Assembly: GCA_004005435.1 (NCBI GenBank) | Contig: RZWH01000001.1 | Coordinates: forward strand, 62,001 to 126,000 | From: Rhodobacteraceae bacterium CCMM004 | GTDB taxonomy: Bacteria; Pseudomonadota; Alphaproteobacteria; Rhodobacterales; Rhodobacteraceae | Length of the DNA stretch: 64,000 nt | Direction: 5' to 3' | In this document: positions 15,352 to 23,951 of the stretch, piece by piece | How positions within the stretch are numbered: position 1 is the first letter of the stretch | Layout of the letters: each line of letters starts with the position of its first letter | Notes under the pieces: model-generated | Told to the model about the DNA's origin: nothing | What the model saw: only the letters and a program-made list of their open reading frames with translations | Database searches by the model: none | Translations under genes and position numbers: made by a program

Positions 15352-18126
15352 TCATTGTCCCAACCGGTCCAACAGCGCCGGCACGTGCACCTGGTCGGAC
15401 TTATAGTTCCCGGTCAGCACGTGCATGATCAGGTTCACGCCAAAGCGCAGCGCGATCTCCCTCTGCCGCTCGCCGGCATAGCCGCGGCCCACGGGGAACA
15501 GGCGGTTGCCCGCGTCGTCCACCGCCCAGGCCGCGGCCCAGTCGTTGCCGCCGATCACCACCGGGGTGACGTTGTCGTTGAGATTGCGGAACGGCATCCC
15601 CTCCACCCGTTCGGCGTCGGGCGGCGCCGCTTCGACCCAGACGTCGCGGCTCTGGTGCCGCCCGGGGAAATCCTGGAGCAGATAGAAGGTGCGCGTCAGC
15701 ACGTGGTCCGAGGGCACCGGCTCCAACGGCGGGATGTCCAGGGGGCGGGCCAGCTCCTGCAACTTGCGGCCCTCGGGCGAGGACGCGCCGAACCCGGCGA
15801 CGTCGGCGTCGCGGGTGTCGAAGAGGATCATGCCCCCGGTCCTGAGATAGGTGTTGAGCTTGGCATAGGCCTCGTCCGAGGGGCGCGGCTGGTCGGGGGT
15901 GATCGGCCAGTAGAGGAACGGAAAGAACGCCAGTTCGTCGGTCTCCAGGTCCACCGCGATGGGCGCGGCGGGCTCGATCGAGGTGCGGGCATAGAGCGTC
16001 TCGGAGATGCCTTTGAGCCCCGCAGCGGCAATCCTGTCCAGCTCCGCATCCCCCGTCACCACATGGCCCAGCACCACCTCGGTCGTGGCGGCGAGGGCGA
16101 AGTCCTCGACCGCCGGGTCGCGATCCTGCGCGCCGGCCTGAGGGGCGACGACGAGCGCGGCCATCAGCACCGCCGCCGCCGCGCCCGCCCGCGGACCGCT
16201 CAGCCGCCCGGCGATCCAGAGCGAGGCCAGCACGTCGAGCGCCAGAAGGATCAGTGTGGCGGTCAGGATTGCACCCTTCAGCGGGGTCTCCTGGGCCACG
16301 GTCATCCCCTCGACCGGCACCCGCGCGGGCCACGTCGCGGGGGTCAACACGGTGTCGGCGTCGGCGACGTTGACGGCGAGGCGCCGGTCCTCTCCGGCAT
16401 AGAGGCCCGGCGGCGTCTCGGGGCCGGGCCGCGCCTCGGCCAGATCCTCGCCCGCGACGCCGGGCAGGTTCCCCGCCTCCTGCACCGCGCCGAAGCCGTC
16501 GAGCACCGCGTCGGGGGTCCAGATCGTTCCGGCCAGGTCGGCGGCCTCGGGACGGGACGGACGGGTAGAGATCGCCAGCCGCTCCAGCATCGACACGAAG
16601 AGACCCGACAGCGGCAGCGACGACCACTCGGCATTGGCGGTGACGTGGAACAGCACCACCTGCCCCTGCCCCACCCGCTTGCGCGTCACCAGGGGGGTGC
16701 CGTCGCTCAGTGCCGCGATGGTGCGGTCGGCGAGCACCGGATCGGGCTGGGCCATCACCTGGGCGCTGACCGTCACGTCGTCGGGGATCGCCAGACCGTA
16801 GAAGGGCGACGTGTCCGAGAAGGCCCGCAGGCTCTTGGGCTCGCCCCAGCTCATCGCGCCGCCGACGGTCCGCCCCCCCGCCCTGAGCCGCACCGGCATC
16901 AGCGGATCCTCCTCGGCGCGGGACAGGTCGCTGGCGGCCAGCCGCGGACCCGCGAACCGCACCAGAAGCCCCCCCGCCTCGATCCATTCGGCCACGGCCG
17001 CCGCGCTGGCATCGCTCAGCGTCGCCACGTCGGCCAGGATCAGCACGTCGGGATTGGCCAGGAGGATGTCCGACAGGCTGCCGTCGATCAGGTCCGCCAC
17101 CGGGTCCAGCGCCTGGCTCAGATAGTGCGTGGGCGACAAGAGGCGCAGCCCCTCGCGGTTGTCGGCCCCCGCCATCAGCGCCACCTCGCGCCGCTTGAGC
17201 GCGTCGTCGGTGAGGCTGACCGCGCCGGCCGAGCGCACGCCCTCGACCTCGAACCGGGTCACGCGGTTGCGCAGTTCGGGCGGCAGGGACAGCGCCGTTT
17301 CGGCGGTTTCGGCACCGGGGGCGAAGGCGAGGGGCATCTGCGCCAGCACACGCTCGACCCCGTTGGGATCGCGGCCGTGGGCGGTCAGTATCAGCTCTGC
17401 CGGGGCGCCGGTCTCGGCCCGCACAAGGGTCAGCGCGATGGCCCCGTCCTCGAACGCCGCGGGGCGCAGGGCATAGATCGGGCGGGGGCTCTGGAACACG
17501 CGCACCGCGCCCCGGTCCTCCAGCGCCGACAGGAGGTCAGCCCGCCAGGGATGCTCCAGCCCGTCCGACAGCCAGATCGTGTCGAAGCCGCCGTCGAGGG
17601 TCTGGGCCCAGGTCGCGACCTCGGCCGCCTCGGGCACCCAGGGGCGCGGCGTGAGCCCCGGCAGGTCGGCCGCGGCGGCGTCCGCGGCGCGGAACGCCGG
17701 GCCCTCCACCGGCAGGTCGGTGAGCGCCACCACGGCGACCGGCCGCCCGTCGCGCCCGGCCTCGTCCAGCGCCCCGCCCGCCCGGTCGATGCGCCGCTGC
17801 CAGTCGCGGGCGTCGGCCCAGGTGCCGTCGAACAGCACCAGCAGCGGGCCGGTCCCCGGCTCGCGCACCTGCGGGTTCAGCACCGGACCGGCAAAGCCCA
17901 GGATCAGCGCCGCGATCGCCAGCGTGCGCAGAAGCAGCAGCCACCACGGCGTCTTGTCCGTCTGGTGCTCGTCGTCGGTGAGGCCGAGGAGCAGCGCCAC
18001 GCCCGGAAACCGCCGCCGGATCGGCGCCGGCGGCACCGCGCGCAAGAGCAGCCACAGGATCGGCAGCGCAGCGAGGCCCAGGAGCAGCCAGGGGGCGGTA
18101 AAGCCGAGGGCGCCGATGGTGAACAT
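15352..18126 (-). CDS. DUF4159 protein with BatA-like N-terminus
   Basis: 924 residues. The N-terminus (GFTAPWLLLGLAALPILWLL then RRRFPGVALLLGL) is the BatA/aerotolerance-regulator type with two membrane helices. A VWA-like region follows (LVLFDGTWADARDWQRRIDR), then a large periplasmic part, further helices near 620-670, and a C-terminal DUF4159 domain (ITPDQPRPSDEAYAKLNTYL, GGMILFDTRDADV). It overlaps the DUF58 gene start by one base, so the two are coupled. The MoxR-DUF58-DUF4159 arrangement is characteristic of Rhodobacterales and is assumed to form a MoxR-driven membrane complex, perhaps for envelope protein maturation. Function not established. Confidence 0.87.
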   Translation of the reverse strand: MFTIGALGFTAPWLLLGLAALPILWLLLRAVPPAPIRRRFPGVALLLGLTDDEHQTDKTPWWLLLLRTLAIAALILGFAGPVLNPQVREPGTGPLLVLFDGTWADARDWQRRIDRAGGALDEAGRDGRPVAVVALTDLPVEGPAFRAADAAAADLPGLTPRPWVPEAAEVATWAQTLDGGFDTIWLSDGLEHPWRADLLSALEDRGAVRVFQSPRPIYALRPAAFEDGAIALTLVRAETGAPAELILTAHGRDPNGVERVLAQMPLAFAPGAETAETALSLPPELRNRVTRFEVEGVRSAGAVSLTDDALKRREVALMAGADNREGLRLLSPTHYLSQALDPVADLIDGSLSDILLANPDVLILADVATLSDASAAAVAEWIEAGGLLVRFAGPRLAASDLSRAEEDPLMPVRLRAGGRTVGGAMSWGEPKSLRAFSDTSPFYGLAIPDDVTVSAQVMAQPDPVLADRTIAALSDGTPLVTRKRVGQGQVVLFHVTANAEWSSLPLSGLFVSMLERLAISTRPSRPEAADLAGTIWTPDAVLDGFGAVQEAGNLPGVAGEDLAEARPGPETPPGLYAGEDRRLAVNVADADTVLTPATWPARVPVEGMTVAQETPLKGAILTATLILLALDVLASLWIAGRLSGPRAGAAAAVLMAALVVAPQAGAQDRDPAVEDFALAATTEVVLGHVVTGDAELDRIAAAGLKGISETLYARTSIEPAAPIAVDLETDELAFFPFLYWPITPDQPRPSDEAYAKLNTYLRTGGMILFDTRDADVAGFGASSPEGRKLQELARPLDIPPLEPVPSDHVLTRTFYLLQDFPGRHQSRDVWVEAAPPDAERVEGMPFRNLNDNVTPVVIGGNDWAAAWAVDDAGNRLFPVGRGYAGERQREIALRFGVNLIMHVLTGNYKSDQVHVPALLDRLGQ

Positions 18127-19013
18127 CAGTGATCATGCTCCAATGCGCCATAGAGCCACAACAGCGCAGCCGCCGCGGCCTCGCCGGTGTGATGGCAGTG
18201 GACCTGCCAGCCGGTGGTGCGGCAGAGATCGGCCAGCGCCGCCTTGCGCTCGGCCAGGCGGGCGAGATAGCGGTCGCGCAGGTCGCCCGCCTTGAGCGTC
18301 TCGTGGGTCAGGCTGCCGCCCATGGACTCGAAGATCGTGCGCCCGTCGAAGGGAAACGCCTCTTCCTGAGGGTCGAGGATCATGCACAGCGCGCCGCGCA
18401 CGCCGCGGTCCGCGGCCTTGGTCAGGGCCGCGGTGACCGGGCCGATGTCGCCCAGGAAGTCGCTCACGAACACCGCGCGGGATCGCGGCAGCATCCCCCG
18501 CGCCTCGGGCGCACCGTAGTCGGGCACGTCCTGCGCCACGCACAGCGCCTCGGCCAGGCGGATCAGCTGAACCTCGCCCGCCCGCGGCGGCAGCGAGAAG
18601 CCCGACAGCCCCACCCGCTCGCCTCCGCGGATCAGCAGGATCGCCAGGGCTAGCGCCAGGGTGCGCGCGCGCGCCGCCTTGGTCGGCAGGGCCTTGTCGC
18701 TGGCAAAGTCCATCGAGGCCGAGTTGTCGACCCACAGAAGCACCGACTGCGCCGCCTGCCATTCCTTCTCGCGCAGGAAATGCGCGTCCGACCGGCCCGA
18801 GCGGCGCCAGTCGATCAGCCGCGCCTCGTCGCCGGGCACCGCGGGGCGGTACTGCCAGAACTCGTCGCCCATGCCCGAACGGCGGCGCCCGTGGCTGCCC
18901 AGCATCACGGTCTGCGCCAGATGCTGCGCATCGGCCATCAGCGCCGGGAGCGGCGCGGCCAGCCCCTCGGCATCGGCCCTGAGCGCGGCGACGGAGGGCG
19001 CGGCGGCGCTCAC
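18126..19013 (-). CDS. DUF58 domain protein
   Basis: 295 residues. The DUF58 signature is clear: EFWQYRPAVPGDEARLIDWR followed by SDAHFLREKEWQAAQSVLLW, then a VWA-like core with VDNSASMDFAS and later FVSDFLGDIGPV. DUF58 proteins pair with MoxR ATPases as presumed substrate adaptors. The gene starts four bases inside the end of moxR and overlaps the next gene by one base, giving a tightly coupled run. Confidence 0.92.
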   Translation of the reverse strand: MSAAAPSVAALRADAEGLAAPLPALMADAQHLAQTVMLGSHGRRRSGMGDEFWQYRPAVPGDEARLIDWRRSGRSDAHFLREKEWQAAQSVLLWVDNSASMDFASDKALPTKAARARTLALALAILLIRGGERVGLSGFSLPPRAGEVQLIRLAEALCVAQDVPDYGAPEARGMLPRSRAVFVSDFLGDIGPVTAALTKAADRGVRGALCMILDPQEEAFPFDGRTIFESMGGSLTHETLKAGDLRDRYLARLAERKAALADLCRTTGWQVHCHHTGEAAAAALLWLYGALEHDH

Positions 19014-20017
19014 GCGGCGGCCTGCGCCCGGGTCGTCGCCTCAGAGACCTGCGCGATGATGTCGGCCAGGCTCTCACCCCTGGCCCGCGCGGCAAAGGTC
19101 AGCGCCATGCGGTGGCTGAGCACGGGCGCGGCCATGGCGGCCACGTCCTCGGCATTGGGGGCGAGCCGCCCTTCGAGCAGGGCCTTGGCCCGGCAGGTCA
19201 GCATCAGCGCCTGCGCCGCCCGCGGCCCCGGACCCCATCCGACATGGTCGCGCACCGACTGCGGTGCGCCCGCATCCCCGGGGCGGCAGCCGCGCACCAG
19301 GTCGAGGATCATCTCGACCACGCCCTCGCCCACCGGCATCCGCCTGAGGAGCCGCTGCGCCGCGATCAGCTCGTCGGCGGTGAACACGCCGTGGGCCGCG
19401 TCCTCCTCCACCCCGGTTGTGGCGATGAGGATGTCGCGCTCGGTGTCGCGGTCGGGATAGGGCACGTCGATCTGCACCAGGAACCGGTCGAGCTGTGCCT
19501 CGGGGAGCGGATAGGTCCCCTCCTGCTCGATCGGGTTCTGGGTGGCCAGCACGTGGAACGGCTGGTCCAGGGGATGCGGCTGACCGGCGACGGTGACGCT
19601 CTTTTCCTGCATCGCTTGCAGCAGCGCCGACTGCGTCCGGGGCGACGCACGGTTGATCTCGTCGGCCATCAGCAACTGGCAGAAGATCGGGCCTTCGATG
19701 AATTTGAACGCCCGGCTGCCGTCGGCCCCGGTCTCCAGCACCTCCGAGCCCAGGATGTCGGCCGGCATCAGATCGGGCGTGAACTGCACCCGCGCGCCGT
19801 CGAGGCCCATGACCGTGCTCAGCGTGTCGACCAGCCGCGTCTTGCCCAGCCCCGGCAGGCCGATCAAGAGGCCGTGGCCCCCGCACAGAAGCGCCGACAG
19901 CACCAGGTCGACGACCCGTTCCTGACCGATGAAGCGGCGGGTGATCGACGCCTTGGCCTCGACCAGCTTTTCGCCCAGCGCTTCGATCTCGTCCAACAGG
20001 ACGTCTGCCTCGGCCAT
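19010..20017 (-). CDS. MoxR-family AAA+ ATPase
   Basis: 335 residues. Walker A GLPGLGKT at residues 53-60, Walker B LLMADEINRASPRTQSALLQ, sensor 1 VLATQNPIEQEGTYPLPEAQ and the DRF pair (LDRFLVQID) mark a MoxR ATPase. It presumably remodels a substrate brought by the DUF58/VWA partners encoded downstream. The gene is divergent from the DUF1285 gene with 57 bases between the starts. Second MoxR-like ATPase: 22315-23430. Confidence 0.95.
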   Translation of the reverse strand: MAEADVLLDEIEALGEKLVEAKASITRRFIGQERVVDLVLSALLCGGHGLLIGLPGLGKTRLVDTLSTVMGLDGARVQFTPDLMPADILGSEVLETGADGSRAFKFIEGPIFCQLLMADEINRASPRTQSALLQAMQEKSVTVAGQPHPLDQPFHVLATQNPIEQEGTYPLPEAQLDRFLVQIDVPYPDRDTERDILIATTGVEEDAAHGVFTADELIAAQRLLRRMPVGEGVVEMILDLVRGCRPGDAGAPQSVRDHVGWGPGPRAAQALMLTCRAKALLEGRLAPNAEDVAAMAAPVLSHRMALTFAARARGESLADIIAQVSEATTRAQAAA

Positions 20018-20074
20018 GACTGCACTCCGTTTGGGGCTATATCGGTGGATGTAGACCTATCGTCGCCAACCCCA

Positions 20075-20674
20075 ATGGCAAAAGCAATGAGCGCACAAAA
20101 CATCGTGAAACCCGACGCCGCAGGACTGGAAAAGAGCGCCCGTGCCGCATCCAAAGGCGGTTTACCGCCGGTGCATCTGTGGGATCCGCCGTTCTGCGGC
20201 GACCTCGACATGCGCATCGCCCGCGACGGGACCTGGTTCTACCAGGGCACGCCCATCGGCCGGCCCGGCCTGGTGAAACTGTTCTCCTCGATTCTCAAGA
20301 AGGAGGGCGCGCGCTACTTTCTCGTCACCCCGGTCGAGAAAGTCGGCATCGAGGTCGAGGACGCCCCCTTCGTCGCCGTGGACTTCACCGCCGAGGGCGA
20401 CGCAAAGTCGCAGGTCCTGACCTTCGAGACCCATGTGGGGGACCGGGTCGCGGCGGGCCCCGACCACCCGATCCGCGTGGTGCGCGACCCCGAGACGGGC
20501 GAGCCGTCGCCCTATGTCCACGTGCGCGCCGATCTGGAGGCGCTGATCGACCGCAAGAGCTTTTACCGCCTGGTGGAGATCGGCGAGACGGCGCAGCACG
20601 AGGGCGCGGAGTGGTTCGGCCTGCGCTCGAACGGCGCGTTCTTTCCGGTGATCCCCGCCGACGAACTGCCGTAG
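20075..20674 (+). CDS. DUF1285 domain protein
   Basis: 199 residues. DUF1285 features: PPVHLWDPPFCGDLDMRIAR near the start, WFYQGTPIGRPGLVKLFSSI, and EGARYFLVTPVEKVGIEVED. No catalytic motif or membrane segment is visible; the family has a two-domain beta fold and no known function. Always near moxR in this group, which hints at a shared pathway. ATG 20075 is used; ATG 20087 (MSAQNIV) is an equally possible start. Confidence 0.88.
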   Translation: MAKAMSAQNIVKPDAAGLEKSARAASKGGLPPVHLWDPPFCGDLDMRIARDGTWFYQGTPIGRPGLVKLFSSILKKEGARYFLVTPVEKVGIEVEDAPFVAVDFTAEGDAKSQVLTFETHVGDRVAAGPDHPIRVVRDPETGEPSPYVHVRADLEALIDRKSFYRLVEIGETAQHEGAEWFGLRSNGAFFPVIPADELP

Positions 20675-20903
20675 GTCGGGACGGTCCGCGAGGCGCGGCG
20701 GCGGGCAAACCAAGCCACGAGCGGCGGAGGATGGAGACCCCGACGCGTCGATCCTCCGCCTCGCCCTGCGGAGCGGACGGTGCCGCGGACGACGCGGCAC
20801 ACCGCGACGGTACAGGGAAAGAGGGTACGCCACGCAGCCCCGCGGTGCCCGACGATCTGAGCGCACCGCACCCAGCCCCCGCGCCCCTCCCGGCGGATAC
20901 GCC

Positions 20904-21026
20904 GGGCAGCGCCGTCCCGCCCCCCCGGGGCGGCGCTTTGGCGAAGAAGGTCCAACCGCCGCGGCGCTGCTGCTTCTGGCACCGTCGTACGTCGTTCGAG
21001 CCAGCCCCGGCGGGACGGCGCTGCCC
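20904..21026 (-). repeat. GGGCAGCGCCGTCCC element, copy F (intact ends)
   Basis: A 123-bp element bounded by perfect 15-bp inverted repeats: GGGCAGCGCCGTCCC at 20904-20918 and its reverse complement at 21012-21026. Its interior, read on the minus strand, shares with the other copies the block CGCCAAAGCGCCGCCCCGGG. It lies in the 454-base gap 20675-21128, which otherwise holds only G/C-rich sequence with no credible gene. Confidence 0.75.
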
Positions 21027-21128
21027 TCCGCGCTACCGCGGAACCGGGGGTGGCGCGGAGCCATCATCGCGCGTCCCCGGTCCTCGCGCCCCGGCCCGCC
21101 TCCGGCACCCGCACCATCGGGCGAGGAC

Positions 21129-21890
21129 ATGGACCGCGGGCGGAGGGGCCTTATCTCATCCCCAACCGCCCCCGCCCGGAGGTCCGCCCTGTTCGTCGTC
21201 GCGCCGTCCACCGTCCTGAACCCCGCCGCGCTGGAGACGCGGGGCCTGCCCAAGCGCCTCCTGGGGCGGGTGGCGGTGTTGCCGCGGCGGGGCGCGGACG
21301 GGCGGCTCTGGCTGCGCCTGGCGGTCGAGAGCCAGCCTTTGCGCTACATCGTCTCGCTCGCCCCCTTCGTGGTGGCGATGCTGGTCTGGCCGCACCTGGC
21401 GCTGCCCATCGCGCAGGCGCCGCTTGCCATGGTCCTCCTGATCGGTGTCGTGGAGCTGAAGGTGTTCCGCCTGTCCGACGCGGCCCGCGCGCGGCTGATG
21501 TCCGAGGCCGAGGCGCAGCGCGTCCTCGACCTCCTGCGCTTCAAGGCGATGGCGCTCCTGCGCGACATTGCAGCGGGGCGCGACTGGACCGAAGGCGAAC
21601 TGTGGCTGGTGGTCGAGCAATCCGAGTTGGCCCGCATCGCGCCGCTGACGCTGGTGTCGGTCCAGGCCGACCGGCCCGCGCCCCATGTGCTGGACCTCAC
21701 CGCCGAGGAACGCGCGGCCCTCCGCGACGGCCTCTTCACCGGCGGCCTGACCGAACGGGCACTGCGCGACGCCAACCTCCGCACCCAAGAGCCGCTGCGC
21801 AGTGTGGTCTTCGACACCCGCGGCGTGTCGGCCCACGCCCGCCTCCGCGCCCGCCTCGCGGCCCGCGCCGCCACTCCGGCCCCGGCATGA
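21129..21890 (+). CDS. Hypothetical membrane protein upstream of the second MoxR/VWA pair
   Basis: Up to 253 residues. Around residues 70-115 are two hydrophobic segments (YIVSLAPFVVAMLVWPHLAL and IAQAPLAMVLLIGVVELKVF); the rest is soluble (LSDAARARLMSEAEAQRVLD). No known family. The ATG at 21129 has a poor ribosome binding site. A CTG at 21189 in the same frame has GGAGG at 21178-21182, six bases upstream, and begins (M)FVVAPSTVLNP, which may be the true start. Its stop overlaps the ATG of the next frame (ATGA). Its position suggests it belongs to the MoxR/DUF2201 module. Confidence 0.6.
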   Translation: MDRGRRGLISSPTAPARRSALFVVAPSTVLNPAALETRGLPKRLLGRVAVLPRRGADGRLWLRLAVESQPLRYIVSLAPFVVAMLVWPHLALPIAQAPLAMVLLIGVVELKVFRLSDAARARLMSEAEAQRVLDLLRFKAMALLRDIAAGRDWTEGELWLVVEQSELARIAPLTLVSVQADRPAPHVLDLTAEERAALRDGLFTGGLTERALRDANLRTQEPLRSVVFDTRGVSAHARLRARLAARAATPAPA

Positions 21891-22318
21891 GCGTGAACGC
21901 CGCCACCGCCAGCGCCTTGGACGCGCGCGCCACGCCCGCCGTCGCGTGGTCCAACTCCGGCGGAGGGGGCTCGGGTCGGGCGCGGCCGTGGGGACGCCGA
22001 CCTGCGCATCCGGGGCGCCCTGCACGCCGTCGTTCCCGCCCCCCGCCGAGTGTCCTTGCACGCCCGTCCATCCCCACGGCGGGCCGCGCCATGAGGGGCA
22101 CCGCCGCCATGGTCCGCGCCCTCCATGGGCACCACATCCTTGCCGCCGGCTGGTCTCCGCAGTCCGGCGCCGGCCCGCCCGCGCGAAGGCCGCGGGACAC
22201 CGACCCGCGCAGCCGGGATCGCGTGCGCGCCGATATCGTCGACATCCGCGCAGCCCCGGGCGATGCCCCGCTGCGCGCCCAAACGGCCGCACCCGCCGCC
22301 GTTCCGGCCCCGGCATGA
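21887..22318 (+). other. Junction ORF: start of the next gene fused to the end of the previous one
   Basis: A 143-codon frame filling the whole space between two genes. Its ATG overlaps the previous stop and its stop overlaps the next ATG, both as ATGA. Its start MSVNAATASA copies the ATPase start MSVNAATVSA. Its last 28 residues, ending AAVPAPA, match the last 28 of the upstream protein, ending AATPAPA, at 14 positions. A further ATGAGGGGC at 22091 may mark an intermediate copy. The middle is rich in Arg, Pro and Gly and matches nothing known. This is what tandem duplication across the gene junction would leave. Whether it is translated is unknown. Confidence 0.5.
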
Positions 22319-23430
22319 GCGTGAATGCCGCCACCGTCAGTGCCGGGGACGCGCTCGACACCCTCGCCGCTGGGTGGGCAGCCCAGCGCGACGGGGGGCT
22401 GACCGCGTCGTGGATGCTCCACGGCCGCCCCGGCGTGGGCAAGACCGAGGTGGTGCGGCAACTGGCCCAGGGGATCGGCGCGCGTCTCTTCGATCTGCGG
22501 CTGACCACCATCGAGCCCCAGGACCTGCGCGGCCTGCCCTACTACGACCACGACCGGCAAACGACGGTGTGGTATCGGCCCGAGGACCTGCCCGACGACC
22601 CCGACCGACCCTCGGTCCTGTTCCTCGACGAGTTGACCGCGGCGCCGCCGACGCTCCAACCCACGGTCTACGGTCTGTTGCAGGAGCGGCGGGTGGGGCG
22701 CCACCGCCTGCCCGACGCCTGCTTCGTCGTCGCGGCGGGCAACAGCGTGGAGGACGGCGCGGTGGCCTACGAGATGGGCACGGCACTGGCCGACCGGCTG
22801 ATCCATCTGGTGGTCGAGGCCAACCCCCGCGACTGGTTGGAACGCTATGCCCCGGACCGCGGGCTGCACCCCGCCGTCACCGCCTTCATCCGCGGGCGTC
22901 CCGACCTCCTGGACACCACAGAAGCCGCACTCGGGCGGGGCGAGACCGTGGCCTGCACCCCGCGCTCGTGGGAGCGGGTGAGCGACATCGTCGCCGCGGT
23001 GCCCGACCGCCGCCTGCGCGCCATCCTGGTGGCGGGCACCGTGGGCACCGCCGCGGCAGCCGAGTTCGCCGTGGTCGCCGACGACGTCGCCGCCACGGTG
23101 CGGGTGGACGAGATGCTGGCCACCCCGCGCGCCCGCCGCTGGCCGCTCTATCCCGCGACGCTGCATGGGCTGACGGCGCTGATCTACGGCCTTGTGGCGC
23201 GCACCGAAGGCGAGACCGCCGCCGCCGCGATCGAGGTCATGGCCGACCTGCGGCACCTGTCCCGCCACCGCGACGAGGCCGCCCTGGCGCGCCTGCCCCT
23301 GGCCGAACTCTGCGCCTTCGGGTTCGAGATGATGATCCGCAAGGGGCTGGAGCGGGGGCTGGAGGACGTCTTCGCCGCCTCCGACGCCTATGCCGCCTAT
23401 GCGGCCGAGCGCGCGGCGGCGGGGCTGTGA
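22315..23430 (+). CDS. MoxR-like AAA ATPase partnered with a VWA-like protein
   Basis: 371 residues. Walker A GRPGVGKT at residues 37-44, Walker B SVLFLDELTAAPPTLQPTVY, and sensor 1 CFVVAAGNSVEDGAVAYEMG; ALADRLIHLVV continues the MoxR-type core. It differs from the 19 kb MoxR and is closer to the ATPases found with DUF2201 proteins. The ATPase probably remodels a target bound by the VWA partner at 23948. The ATG at 22315 overlaps the stop of the preceding junction ORF, and the stop overlaps the GTG of a second junction ORF. Confidence 0.88.
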   Translation: MSVNAATVSAGDALDTLAAGWAAQRDGGLTASWMLHGRPGVGKTEVVRQLAQGIGARLFDLRLTTIEPQDLRGLPYYDHDRQTTVWYRPEDLPDDPDRPSVLFLDELTAAPPTLQPTVYGLLQERRVGRHRLPDACFVVAAGNSVEDGAVAYEMGTALADRLIHLVVEANPRDWLERYAPDRGLHPAVTAFIRGRPDLLDTTEAALGRGETVACTPRSWERVSDIVAAVPDRRLRAILVAGTVGTAAAAEFAVVADDVAATVRVDEMLATPRARRWPLYPATLHGLTALIYGLVARTEGETAAAAIEVMADLRHLSRHRDEAALARLPLAELCAFGFEMMIRKGLERGLEDVFAASDAYAAYAAERAAAGL

Positions 23431-23951
23431 GCGGCGGCGTTCCCGGCCGGGGTGCGCCCGGCCGAACGCCGCGCCATAGACCCCGCCCCGTCGATCGGCG
23501 CCGATCCGACATTGGGCCCAAGGATGCCCATGCCACCGAGCGCGCGGCCGCGACCTGGTGCTTTCAGCGCGCGCGTCGAGCCTCGGCACAGGTGCCCCGG
23601 CGCGATCCAGCGGCCCTCCCCACTCGGGTGACCGAGGGCGAGCCGGTGGCTTTGCAGCCCCGCTTGCTCGGAGCGGGGCACTGCACCTCCCAGGCCGCAC
23701 CGTCGGTTCTTGAGGCCGCGCAGCAGAGCCCGGACGACCTCCATCGCCCCGCGCGCACGGCTGCGGGCGTAAGCCACAGCGGGCGACAGTCCGTCATCCT
23801 GGCAGACCCGCCCGAGCGCGGTCCGGCGGCTGTCGGGGCCGGACCTTCCCCGGCTGGATTTTGCGCCTCGGCTGTCCCCTGGTGGATCCGAACCGGGCGG
23901 GGCGGGGGGGTCGGCGGCGATGCGGCCGGGCGCGCGGCGGCCGCGCCATGA
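23427..23951 (+). other. Junction ORF between the MoxR-like ATPase and its VWA partner
   Basis: A 174-codon frame filling the gap. Its GTG overlaps the ATPase stop (GTGA) and its TGA overlaps the ATG of the VWA gene (ATGA). It begins VSGG, like MSGG of the VWA gene. It contains two echoes of that gene's LPERDPAAAV (VPRRDPAAL and PPERGPAAV) and two of the ATPase's C-terminal YAAERAAAGL (HATERAAATW and DAAGRAAAAP). The last echo matches the ATPase end at 19 of 20 bases (GCGGCCGGGCGCGCGGCGGC). It therefore looks like two or three diverged tandem copies of the gene junction. Composition is poor for a folded protein; translation is unproven. Confidence 0.5.

Noticed and set aside
14680-18132. Plus-strand open frame of over 1100 codons opposite the DUF4159 cluster
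   Set aside because: Antisense to two genes with known domains; composition is that of a shadow frame.
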